A stretch of DNA of 64,000 bases, taken from assembly GCA_028826165.1 (NCBI GenBank), contig JAPDFW010000059.1, positions 1,571,501 through 1,635,500 of the forward strand, in the 5' to 3' direction. A model generated the notes under the pieces. The model was not told where the DNA came from. It did not search any database and saw only the letters and a program-made list of their open reading frames with translations. Source of the stretch: Anaeramoeba ignava (lineage: Eukaryota; Metamonada; Anaeramoebidae). A program made the position numbers and the translations under genes. The number at the start of each line of letters is the position of its first letter. Within the stretch, counting starts at the first letter, position 1. Positions 38,035 through 48,500 of the stretch are shown here, piece after piece.

Positions 38035-41000
38035 TTAAAAATGTTGACTTAATTTTGTAATTAACTTTTCTGAAAAATGATGTTCTTTTGCTAAATCAAC
38101 TGAAGATTTATTCTAAAAAGATTATTTAAATTAAAAATATAAATTAAATTTTAAAAACAAAAAATTTTACTTGCTATTTTATTTATGTTTTTTTTTTCTT
38201 TTCAAATTAATTTATAATCTAAAAATTATAATTCTTTTATTATTTACATTCTATATTATTATTATTATTATTTTTTTCAATTTAAAACAAAAATGAAGAA
38301 TAAAATAATTTTATTTTCTTTAATGAAAAACCAATTTACATTCAAAATTGATGGATTTGCTCCATATCTTAAAAGTAAATCAATTAATTTCTCATTTTGA
38401 TGAAATGTTGAAACTATTTGTAAAGGTGTTTCTCCCTATTTTTTTTAAAAAAAAAACCAAATGAATTTATTCAATTTCCTTTTGATTTTTTCCATTTCAA
38501 AATTTAAAATGAATCACATTCTAAACATATTAAAATAATAATTAAATTCAAAAATGAATTTTTAATCCAAAATTTTTTAAAAACTACAATCTAATATTTT
38601 TTGAACCATTTTAAAGAAAAGAAAGGAAAATTATTTAATTTTTATTTTCAAAATTTCTAATAAAATTTCTTTTTTATTTAACTGCTTGTGCATTAATTTC
38701 TGCTCCATTTTGTAATAATAACTCAGTTAATTCAAAATTAGCAGAAAAACAAGTTAAATGAAGTGGAGTAAAATTCTAAAAAAAAAACAAATCAAAATAA
38801 ATCAAAAATTCAAATTAAAATCCAAATTAAATCACTTACAACCTAAAACAAAAAAAAGAAATCAATTATTTTAATTAATTCATTTTTCTTTTTAAATTAA
38901 ATCTTTTTACTTTCTAAAAATTTATTAGAGTTTATTCAAATAAAATATAAGAAAACATCCAATATTTTTGTTTTACATTTCTTGAATTCACATTAGCTCC
39001 AGCTAAAATTAACAACTGCACAAATTTCAATTCATAATTTTTTGAGCATGCTATATGTAAGGGAGTTTCTTCCTAAATTTTGATTATATATTTTTAGCAT
39101 TTTATTCCAATTATTTAATAATAAAAATTTATCAAGGTTATTTTTTGATAAAATTACATTCTAATTTTTTAATTTCAAAGAAATTGTTGATTTTGTATAA
39201 ATTTTCTTTTTTTTTATCAATAAAATTACTTCCTATTAAAAATCAAAACAACAAATTTTTTTAAAAAAAAGAAATTTACACAAAATAAAACATGATAATT
39301 GAATAATTTACAACATATCCATTAATTTCGATTCCATTTTCTAAAGCTGTTAAAAATTCTCTCCAATCAGGATTTTTCACTAACAATTTCTCCCAAGTCT
39401 ATTTGGAAAGCATTAAATTAAATTAAATTAAATTTAAATTAAATTAAATTTTTGATTGTTTTGAATATATTTTTTACTGTTGAAGTTTTTTTTTTCAATT
39501 TTGTTTTTTCTTCTGTTTTGTTCATTTCTTTTATGAATTTTTGGTATAAATTTTTTTGGTTTTGCTTGAAGTTGCGGGACAAAATATCGTAAATACTTGT
39601 TGAAATTTTCAATGTCTCTCCTTGATTTTTGAGGGATAAAGTAATGAAATCTGATGCACCAATTTCAATGGCCAGTTTCAGATATTCTTTTATTGGAATT
39701 TTTTGGGGATCATCATTTGAATCAAAAATTTTCATATTTTCTGATTCCTTATAAACTCCAACAAGTAATTTTTTGGAGGCTGGGGAGTAAGAAATAATTT
39801 CCTCATTCCATTTATCTTTGATGTTTTGGAATTGCTGTTTGTTATCAAGGAAAAAGCAAAGCAAGAAAATGTCTGTGTGAAAATAAGCAATTTTTTTGGC
39901 ATATTCTGAAAACGATCTTTGGATTATATTCCAAAAAGTAAGTTGTAAGGATCTGTTATTAACATGAATTTCTAAATTGACACCATCATTTTCTGGGATA
40001 TATTTCTCGTCTTTATTCATTAATCTATTCAAATCCACAAATAATTGATTGCTTAAGTTGATATCTTCACTGATTACAACAATTTTATGAGCTTCAGATT
40101 TATTTTCTGTTTTTCCTACGTTTAAATTAGATTTTTCTAATAAATCGGAATAAAGATCTTTTTCAATATCATTAATGACTAGCTCGTTATTCATAATTTC
40201 TTGATTCGAATTAATCACATAGGGATATTGAGTTTGTTGGATTTCCTTTTCAATTATTTCATCCATACTTGAATCGAAGTTTTTAATCCATTCATTTTTT
40301 TTGGATTGATAAAAGTTTGATAAACATTGATCAATTGAATCAAATATTAAATTGATATCATTTACATCGCAAGGAGTTTGTTGTAAAATAATAAAGTCTT
40401 TGGGGAAATTAGAATAAAGGTTGCTCGTTTCTATGACTTTTTGATTATTATTGTTATTATCGTTTTCATCAAAATCATCATCACTATATTCTTCTTTATT
40501 ACTATCACAAAAATCATCGTAAGAATTTTCATCATCTTCGTCGTTATCATCGTTATAATTATTCTTTTTTTTATTCTCGTCATTTTTATTATTATTATTA
40601 TATGCATATGCGTTTATATTTGTGACATTTTCTTCAATTTTTTCTTTTTTTTCAAACATTAAAGGTATTAAAAATATTTTTGCATCTTTTGAATAATTTC
40701 GAATTTTTTGTTCCATTTCTTTGTCCATAACAAATGCATCTTCAATCAAAATAATAACTTGATCTATGTTTTTGTTGTTTTGATTTTGATTTTCATTTTC
40801 ATTTTCATTTTGATTTTCATTTAAAAAAATTTCTGAAAGATTTGAAAGTAAATTTTTTTTCATTTGGAAATAAATTTGTTGTTCATTGAAAATCATTCTT
40901 GTTGTAAATAAATCGAATTCAATTTCTTTTTGTGAATCAATTTCTTGTTCCAAAAGTTTGGCAAAATAACCTTTTATTATTTTTTTTTGATTTACTTTAT

Positions 41001-41046
41001 CATCGATTAAAAAAGAGATATTAAAGTTTGTTAAAAAGAAAGACAT
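38035..41046 (-). CDS. Rho-like pseudoGTPase fused to ankyrin repeats, with eight 3-nt exons
   Basis: Exon 1 (41046-39478) encodes 523 residues. Residues about 318-490 are a degenerate Rho-family fold with YFHTDIFLLCFFLDNKQQF, IKDKWNEEIISYSP, KKLLVGVYKESEN and IEIGASDF. The P-loop (SEDINLSNQL), DTAGQ (NIIQRS) and NKxD (VYKES) motifs are lost, so GTP binding is unlikely. Large downstream exons are 39398-39312, 39072-38977, 38775-38683, 38435-38340 and 38112-38035, each carrying about one ankyrin repeat. Pairs of one-codon exons (listed separately) join them. Total 680 residues. Acidic Asn/Asp-rich tracts lie at about 140-210. It is probably a cytoskeletal or signalling scaffold. It is divergent from the membrane-protein gene at 41204. 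Confidence 0.8.
38171..39232 (-). other. Eight 3-nt microexons in the ankyrin part of the Rho-like gene
   Basis: On the minus strand each is AG, one codon, GT. They lie at 39232-39230 GAA, 39160-39158 AAT, 38913-38911 AAA, 38842-38840 GTT, 38590-38588 ATT, 38520-38518 AAT, 38250-38248 AAT and 38173-38171 CAA. Two fall between each pair of successive large ankyrin exons, and all flanking introns are phase 0 and 58-92 nt. With them the full repeats are 33-34 residues; without them they would be 31-32 and lack the two loop residues before the TPLH helix. The acceptors all end in T or A followed by AG. Confidence 0.75.
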
Positions 41047-41203
41047 TTAGAAATTTTTTCTTTTTTGTTTTTTGTAATTAAAAAAATAACTCAAAAAAAA
41101 AATGAAAAAAAATTTTTGCTTTTTTATTTTTTCATTTTTTTTCATTTTTTTTTAATAAATTTTTTAATAATTATTTTATTTCTTTTTTTTATTTAGTTTA
41201 AAA
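41047..41203. promoter_or_regulatory. Divergent promoter: Rho-like/ankyrin gene / membrane protein
   Basis: The spacer holds AAAAAAATGAAAAAAAATTT on the left arm and TTTTTTCATTTTTTTTCATT on the right arm around a short centre, then AT-rich leader. It is the same mirrored motif as in the other divergent pairs. Confidence 0.5.
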
Positions 41204-44200
41204 ATGAAATTTCGTTATTTGTTTGATAAAGTTAATGTATTTATTTTTATTAAAACAATTCAAAGAATTTCTTTTCGAAAATAAAAATGATTAATTTTTG
41301 AACAACAAAAAAAATAAAACAAAATAAAAAGATAATTCTTTTTTTACTTGCGTTGATCAATGCATATCTTTCTTTTCCGTTTTTCTTAACTCCTTATTAT
41401 AGTATGTCTGGGCCAATGAGACGTTATAACATGAAAGAAGTTGAATTTGATTTTAAAGAAGGTGATTATTTTATTGCAATTCGTACAAGTACAAGTGTTA
41501 ATGATTTAAAAGATCATAATTTGGTTCTTTTTTTTGCTCTTGGTACTAATAAAACAGATGGTGTTTGTCCTAATAAATTTCAAGAAAATTTTTTACATAC
41601 AGATCGTCAAGATTATACTTCTAGTTCTTGTGTGTAAGTTTCTTTTCTTTTCTTTTCTTTTTTTTTAGGCTGTCAAAAATGAAAATTAAAATTAAAATAA
41701 AATTAAAATTAAATGAAAATTAAAATTAAAATTGAATGAAAATTAAAATTAAATGAAAATTGAATGAAAATTAAAATTAAAATTAAATGAAACAATTTAA
41801 ATGAAACAAATTAAATGAAACAAATTTAATTAAAATTAAATGAAACAAATTTAATTAAAATTAAATGAAACAAATTTAATTAAAATTAAATGAAAATTAA
41901 ATGAAACAAATTAAATGAAACAAATTAAATGAAAATTTAAATTAAAATTAAAATTAAATGAAATTAAATTAAATGAAAATTGAAAATGAAAATTAAATGA
42001 AAATTAAAAATTAAATGAAAAATTAAATGAAAATTAAATGAAAATTAAATTAAAATTAAATGAAAATTAAATGAAAATTAAATTAAAATTAAATGAAAAT
42101 TAAATGAAAATTAAATGAAAATTGAATGAAAATTAAATGAAATTTAAATGAAAATTAAATTAAAATTAAATGAAAATTAAATGAAAAATTAAATGAAAAT
42201 TAAATGAAAATTAAATGAAAATTAAATGAAAATTAAATGAAAATTAAATGAAAATTAAATGAAAATTAAATGAAAATTAAATTAAAAATAAATTTAAATG
42301 AAAATTAAATGAAAATTAAATGAAAATTAAATGAAATTTAAATGAAATTTAAATGAAAATTAAATGAAAATTAAATGAAATTTAAATGAAAATTAAATTA
42401 AAATTAAATTAAAATTAAATGAAACAAATTAAATGAAACAAATTTAATTAAAATTAAATGAAACAAATTTAATTAAAATTAAATGAAAATTAAATGAAAC
42501 AAATTAAATGAAACAAATTAAATGAAACAATTTAAATTTAAATGAAAATTAAAATTAAATGAAAATTAAATGAAAATTAAATGAAAATTAAATGAAAATT
42601 AAAATTAAATGAAAATTAAATTAAAATTAAATGAAATGAAAATTAAATGAAAATTAAATGAAAATTGAATTAAAATTAAATTGAAATGAAAATTAAATGA
42701 AAATTAAATGAAACAAATTCTCTTATTCTTATTTTTATCATTTAGACAAGCATTTTCTCAAGATATTCATTTTCTCTCATTTTCACCTTTGGAAACTGAA
42801 AAAAATGATAAATATATTGGACCAAGAGAAAGATCACAACAAGTGATATTCTTTCATTTCCATATACAAACACCACTAAATCAGAAAGTTTTAAAAGCAA
42901 ATTTAAGTTTATTTATGTATCAATTCAATGAAACTGAGGGATGTAATAATGTGAGTGATTGTGATGGATATGCAGATTATCTTTGTTCACATAATCCAAA
43001 AGAAGATCTAAGTGAACCACAAGTTATTTTTGAAAATCAAACCCAAAGTTGTATTCAACCATCTGATCCTTTTAAATCTAGTTTAGTTAATACTAGATGT
43101 GCTTTGTCATTGGTTTTATCAACAAATTATCATTGTTTTACAGGAAAATTAAAAGAAACAGGCTTTGATCCCTTGCATATTCATCAAAAAATTGGTGGTG
43201 ATTGTTCTTTTGATATATTTTTTGTTGTAAATATTATTTTTAAATAATTATTATTTTAAATATTATTATTAAATATTATTATTAAATATTATTATTAAAT
43301 ATTAAATATTAAATATTAAATATTATTTTTAAATATTATTATTAAATATTATTATTAAATATTATTATTATTTAATATTATTATTAAATATTATTATTAA
43401 ATATTATTTTTAAATATTAAATATTATTATTATTAAATATTATTTTTAAATATTATTTTTAAATATTAAATATTATTATTAAATATTATTTTTAAATATT
43501 ATTATTAAATATTATTTTTAAATATTATTATTAAATATTATTTTTAAATATTATTTTAAATATTATTTTTAAATATTATTTTTAAATATTATTTTTAAAT
43601 ATTATTTTTAAATATTATTTTTCTTTAAAAAAAATAGATTATGCGTGCTCTTCCTTTTGCTTTAGAACACATTTGGAGTTGGGGAAATATCCTCTTTGCA
43701 ACATCTTTTGCTTTTTATATATTTACTGGATTATATTTTGCTCGTCGTTTACATTTATCATATTTAAGACAATATTTTTTTAATTCATCAACAATTAACT
43801 TAAAAAAGGGAGAAAAATATAGAATTAAATTAATTGTAACTGGGGAACAATTTTCACAAAGAAAAGGAGTATTTCAATTTACTTGTGGAAAAGAGACTTT
43901 ATTTTCATTTGAATTAAATGCAGTTTTCACAGAAGAAGATCTTTCTGGAACTGGACAAAGAACTTTAATATTTCGTTGTTCTTTTCAACCAAAACAAAAG
44001 TTTAAAAATGTTAAATATTCAATTCAATGGGAAAATATTTATCGAAAATCACCTGAAGTTCAAGTTGTTATTCGAAGAAATATTCCTTATCTTTTGAAAA
44101 CTCGATTGAATATTGTGATTCTTCCCTTTATGTTTATTTATCATCTTCTTTTTTGTCGTCCAAGAAAAAAAATTTTGAATTATCGTCATTATATTTGGCT

Positions 44201-46019
44201 TGTTGCTTATTTGTGTGCTGTTTATTTATCTTTTGTAATTGTTGTTGTTTATTTTGCTGAAGCTTTAGTTTTATCACCAGGAACACCAAAAGAAAATAAA
44301 GTAAATATTTTATTTAATATTTTATTTAATATTTTATTAAATATTTTATTTAATATTTTATTTAATATTTTATTTAATATTTTATTAATAATTTATTTAA
44401 TATTTTATTTAATATTTTATTAATAATTTATTTAATATTTTATTTAATATTTTATTTATATTTTATTAAAATTTTATTTAATATTTTATTTAATATTTTA
44501 TTTAATATTTTATTTAATATTTTATTTAAATTTTATTTAATATTTTATTTAATATTTTATTTAATATTTTATTTAATATTTTATAAATATTTTATTAATA
44601 ATTTATTAAAATTTTATTAAATATTTTATTTAATAATTTATTTAATATTTTAATTAATATTTTATTAAATATTATTTCTATTAGTATTGGGGAACTCAAA
44701 CTGAACTTCCTTCAATTCCTATTGTTTTTTTGGTTCTTTATGAATTTTCAACAATTATACCAACTTTTATGAGAATTCTTCCTGCTACAAGAAGAATTTT
44801 AGAAACAAAACCATTTGTTTATACACCTATTTATGATCTTCGTGATGATGCTCCACCAGATCGCAAGAAAAAATATCAACAAGCTTTAAAAGATGTGATT
44901 AAATCAAATTTAAATCAAATTTAAATCAAAATCAAATTAAATAAAATCAAAATTAAAATCAAATTTAAATCAAATTTAAATCAAATTTAAATCAAATTTA
45001 AATCAAATTAAAATCAAATTAAAATCAAAATCAAAATTAAATTTAAATCAAATTTAAATCAAAATCAAAATCAAAATCAAAATCAAAATTAAAATCAAAT
45101 TTAAAATCAAAATCAAAATCAAATTTAAAATCAAATTTAAATCAAATTAAAATCAAATTAAAATCAAATTTAAATCAAATTTAAAATCAAATTTAAAATC
45201 AAAATCAAATTTAAATCAAATCAAATTAAAATTAAATTCAAATTTAAAATTAAAATCAAATTAAAATTAAATCAAAATCAAATTCAAATTTAAATCATAA
45301 TTCAGATAAATGCAATTATTCTAACTCCATTAAATGATGATGAAGTAGATTCTATTGCTCAAATGGAAGTTGACTATGTTCATCTTGTTGAAAAACAAGA
45401 AGAAAAAAAAGAACACCAACAAGAAGATAATGAATTAGAAATATCAACTTCACAAACAAGTGATTTTGAATTGGAAAAATCTGCAAAACCAAAAATAAAA
45501 ACAAAAAACGAACAAAAAGGAAATTTTAGTGTTTATGAAATTCCTGAATGGGTTGATCCTTCAAATGGAATGAATGAAGAAAATCCTTTATTAGATAAAG
45601 CAAAAGGTCAATCAATTGAAAATAAAGCTATTATTCCTCGATTTCAACCTCAAAACCAGAAAAAATCACATCAAGATTTAAATTTAAACCAAAATCAAAA
45701 TCAAAAAGATAATGAAGCTCAATTATTTGATGATCCATTAACTTCTTTCTTAAAAAATGATATTTCTCAAGAGAAAAATATATCAAATGGAAACTTAATT
45801 CAAAGTGATAAAACTACTTCTGATTCTGAAACAAGTTCAGATTTTCTTGAAAATCAAAAAGAGCAAAATTCATTCATTTCAAAAAAAACAAGTAATTCTC
45901 CTATTGAAAAAAAAGAAGGAAATCAAGAATCTAAAATCAATTTCCAAATATTTGATGAAAATGATTCAGATGATCTTTTCGAAATTCCTTCAATTCCATT
46001 TGATAAAAAAAATATTTGA
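41204..46019 (+). CDS. Polytopic membrane protein with Cys-containing ectodomain, six exons
   Basis: Exons are 41204-41236 (or ending at 41230), 41332-41633, 42746-43226, 43638-44300, 44685-44894 and 45306-46019; phases agree and the protein has about 800 residues. A signal-anchor segment (IILFLLALINAYLSFPFFL) is followed by an approximately 250-residue luminal or extracellular region with NxT/S sites and several Cys. Then comes a hydrophobic segment (ILFATSFAFYIFTGLYF), a beta-rich domain, and three more hydrophobic segments (LNIVILPFMFIYHLLF, WLVAYLCAVYLSFVIVVVYF, IPIVFLVLYEFSTIIPTF). The tail is long, acidic and Ser/Asn-rich and is probably cytosolic. I do not recognise the family; a Wntless/TMEM181-like relation was considered but cannot be supported. 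Introns 2 to 5 are satellites. Confidence 0.72.
41634..42745 (+). repeat. Satellite-filled intron 2 of the membrane-protein gene
   Basis: A 1.1-kb intron, GTAAGT to CATTTAG. A pyrimidine tract and the sequence TTTTAGGCTGTC come first, then AAATTAAATGA and AAACAAATTT units. After the first about 40 bases internal GT and AG are absent. Confidence 0.88.
43227..43637 (+). repeat. Satellite-filled intron 3 of the membrane-protein gene
   Basis: A 411-bp intron, GTAAAT to AAATAG, of TTATTATTAAATA and TTATTTTTAAATA units. Confidence 0.88.
44301..44684 (+). repeat. Satellite-filled intron 4 of the membrane-protein gene
   Basis: A 384-bp intron, GTAAAT to TATTAG, of TTTAATATTTTA units. Confidence 0.88.
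44895..45305 (+). repeat. Satellite-filled intron 5 of the membrane-protein gene
   Basis: A 411-bp intron, GTGATT to ATTCAG, of AAATCAAATTTAAATCAAAA units. The acceptor ending in CAG and the GTGATT donor differ from the usual GTAAAN and TAG boundaries, but the frame is kept. Confidence 0.82.
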
Positions 46020-46326
46020 TTTTTTTAATAAATGAAAAATAATTCTTCTTTGTTTTTTTTTGATACTTTTTTATAAAAAAAATAAATTAAAATCAAAATC
46101 AAAATCAAAATTAAAATTAAAATCAAAATCAAAATCAAAAATCAAAATCAAAATTAAAAAAATCAAAATCAAAATCAAAATCAAAATCAAAATCAAAATC
46201 AAAATCAAAATCAAAATCAAAATCAAAATCAAAATCAAAATCAAAATCAAAATTAAAATTAATATCAAAATCAAAATCAAAATCAAAATCAAAATCAAAA
46301 TCAAAATCAAAATCAAAATCAAAATC
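46020..46326. repeat. Intergenic (AAAATC)n satellite between convergent genes
   Basis: The gap between the membrane-protein stop and dehydrogenase copy 1 is mostly a nearly pure TCAAAA hexamer array (about 46080-46326). It provides the last codons and the TGA stop of the dehydrogenase on the minus strand. No gene is seen in it. Confidence 0.9.
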
Positions 46327-47143
46327 AAACAAAAAATGATCCATGACTTGCAATTAAAGATTGACCTGAAATAGCCAAAGAAGGAAAAGTAGCAAAGAAA
46401 ATAGCAATTTCGGAAAGATCATTCAAAGAAATAAAACTAGAATTAAATCTATCTTGAAGCATAACTTTTTCAATAACTTCTTTCTCAGAAATACCAAGTT
46501 CTTTTGCTTGTTCAGGAATTTGTTTTTCAACTAATGGAGTAAAAACATAACCAGGTAAAATAAGATTAGCTTTAACATTATATTCAGCAGCTTCTTTTGC
46601 AACAACTCTTGCCAATCCAAGCATTCCATGTTTAGCACTACAATATGGAGCTTTGAGTTTTGAAGCTCTTTTTGAATGAACTGAACCAATATAAATCAAT
46701 GATCCACTTTTTTGAGGATACATCTTTTTAACAGCTTCTTTTGTGCAAAGAAATGATCCATCAAGATGAACTGAAAGAACTTTTCTCCAATCTTTTTGAT
46801 CAAGTTTGTGAATTGGATCAATATGTTGAATTCCAGCATTCATAACCATAACATCAAGTCTATCATTATATTTATCAGTAACTTTATCAACTGCTTCTTT
46901 GATTGATTTTTCATTTGTAACATCCATAAATGCACTCATTGCATTTCCTCCTTGTTTTTTAATCATTTCAACTGTCTCATCAAGTGCTTTTATTGTTCTT
47001 CCAGTTACTCCTACATTTGCTCCTTCTTTTGCAAAACCAAGTGCTAATGCTCTTCCAATTCCTGAACCACTTCCTGTTACAATTACTGTTTGTTGAAAAA
47101 GTCTTCCTGGATTTTTTGTTATTGTTGAAAAAAATCTTTGCAT
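46325..47143 (-). CDS. 3-hydroxybutyrate dehydrogenase-like SDR, copy 1
   Basis: A classical short-chain dehydrogenase of 272 residues. The glycine motif TGSGSGIG is at 23-30, NAG at 102-104, and the catalytic Ser154, Tyr167 and Lys171 (GSVHS; YCSAK) are present. NAGIQHIDPI, SVHS, AKHGMLGL and LPGYVFTPLVEKQIPEQA are typical of D-3-hydroxybutyrate dehydrogenase, which interconverts 3-hydroxybutyrate and acetoacetate. The N-terminus MQRFFSTITKNPGRLFQQ looks like a mitochondrion-type presequence, suggesting a hydrogenosome or similar organelle. At the end of beta strand 2 it has Gly48-Arg49, which favours NADP(H) by the usual SDR rule. The C-terminus ends SHGSFFV, where the coding sequence runs into the (AAAATC)n array. 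It is tandem with copy 2, about 1.2 kb apart. Confidence 0.88.
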   Translation of the reverse strand: MQRFFSTITKNPGRLFQQTVIVTGSGSGIGRALALGFAKEGANVGVTGRTIKALDETVEMIKKQGGNAMSAFMDVTNEKSIKEAVDKVTDKYNDRLDVMVMNAGIQHIDPIHKLDQKDWRKVLSVHLDGSFLCTKEAVKKMYPQKSGSLIYIGSVHSKRASKLKAPYCSAKHGMLGLARVVAKEAAEYNVKANLILPGYVFTPLVEKQIPEQAKELGISEKEVIEKVMLQDRFNSSFISLNDLSEIAIFFATFPSLAISGQSLIASHGSFFV

Positions 47144-47329
47144 TTTAATTAATAATTCTTAGTTAATTTTAATTTAATTTTAATTGAATTTGAATTAAAA
47201 TTGAATTGAAAAATAAATTTGAATTAAAAGGAATGAGAAATAAATAATTTTTTTATTTTTTGGAATTTTTGGTTTTTCTTCTCTTGAATTTTAATTTTAA
47301 TTTTTTTATTTAAAACTTCGCTAGTTGAA

Positions 47330-47519
47330 TCTAAAAAAAACCAATCAAAATGAAAAAATCAATCAAAATGAAAAAATCAAAATCAAAATCAAAATCAAAA
47401 TGAAAATCAAAATCAAAATCAAAATCAAAATGAAAAAATCAATCAAAATCAAAATCAAAATCAAAATCAAAATCAAAATGAAAATCAAAATGAAAATCAA
47501 AATGAAAATGAAAATCAAT
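47330..47519. repeat. TCAAAA/TGAAAA satellite between the two dehydrogenase copies
   Basis: A hexamer array of AATCAAAATCAAAATGAAAA type lies immediately beyond the stop of copy 2, in the same relative place as the array beyond copy 1. This implies that it was part of the duplicated unit. Confidence 0.88.
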
Positions 47520-48339
47520 TTAATCCATAAACCAACCATGACTTGCAATTAAAGATTGACCTGAAATAGCCAAAGAAGGAAAAGTAGCAAAGAAAATAGC
47601 AATTTCAGGAAAGATCATTCAAAGAAGTAAAAGTGTAATCAAAAGTATCCTTCAGCATAACATTTTTAATAACTTCTTTCTCAGAAATACCAAGTTCTTT
47701 TGCTTGTTCAGGAATTTGTTTTTCAACTAATGGAGTAAAAACATAACCAGGTAAAATAAGATTAGCTTTAACATTATATTCAGCAGCTTCTTTTGCAACA
47801 ACTCTTGCTAAACCAAGCATTCCATGTTTAGCACTACAATATGGAGCTTTGAGTTTTGAAACGGTTTTTGAATGAACTGAACCAATATAAATCAATGATC
47901 CACTTTTTTGAGGATACATTTTTTTAACAGCTTCTTTTGTGCAAAGAAATGATCCATCAAGATGAACTGAAAGAACTTTTCTCCAATCTTTTTGATCAAG
48001 TTTGTGAATTGGATCAATATGTTGAATTCCAGCATTCATAACCATAACATCAAGTCTATCATTATATTTATCAGTAACTTTATCAACTGCTTCTTTGATT
48101 GATTTTTCATTTGTAACATCCATAAATGCACTCATTGCATTTCCTCCTTGTTTTTTAATCATTTCAACTGTCTCATCTGCTCCTTTCATATTTAAGTCTG
48201 TTACTCCTACATTTGCTCCTTCTTTTGCAAAACCAAGTGCTAATGCTCTTCCAATTCCTGAACCACTTCCTGTTACAATTGCTGTTTGTTGAAAAAGTCT
48301 TCCTGGATTTTTTGTTATTGTTGAAAAAAATCTTTGCAT
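47520..48339 (-). CDS. 3-hydroxybutyrate dehydrogenase-like SDR, copy 2, frame broken near the C-terminus
   Basis: A near-identical duplicate of copy 1. The frame closes early at 47605 because of one extra base (A at plus-strand 47607, reading TCCTGAAAT where copy 1 has TCCGAAAT). Beyond it the normal C-terminus continues and would end in SHGWFMD with a TAA at 47522-47520. Catalytic Ser, Tyr and Lys are intact. The beta-2 loop is TDLNMKGADE instead of TGRTIKALDE, with Asp48, which favours NAD(H). Other clustered changes are Arg159-Ala160 to Thr-Val beside the active-site Ser, and eight changes within residues 225-238. It has the same organelle-type N-terminus. It could be an NAD-dependent isoform with a sequencing error, or a young pseudogene. 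Confidence 0.8.
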
Positions 48340-48399
48340 TTTAATTAATAATTTTTAGTTAATTTAATTTTAATTAAAATTGAATTAAAATTGAATTGA

Positions 48400-48500
48400 A
48401 AAATAATTTTTTTTTGCTTTTTTTTTTTTCATTTTTTTCATTTTTTCTTTTAAAAATAAATAATAAATAAATAATAAATAATAAAAAATCAATCATTTAA
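48400..48500 (+). promoter_or_regulatory. T-rich promoter of the P4-ATPase gene
   Basis: TTTTTTTTCATTTTTTTC and a second CATTTTTTC occur about 60-80 nt before the ATG at 48501, followed by an AATAAATAATAA-rich leader. The motif points only toward the plus-strand gene. Confidence 0.42.

Noticed and set aside
41204-46019. Naming the membrane protein Wntless or TMEM181
   Set aside because: Topology is only loosely similar, and I could not point to family-specific motifs.
46060-46374. Open frames of pure KIKIK / ILILIL / FDFDFD composition on both strands
   Set aside because: They are translations of the (AAAATC)n array, occur in several frames at once and have no conserved residues. The same applies to frames in 47325-47552, 48750-50225, 56482-56934, 62025-62847 and 63291-63530.
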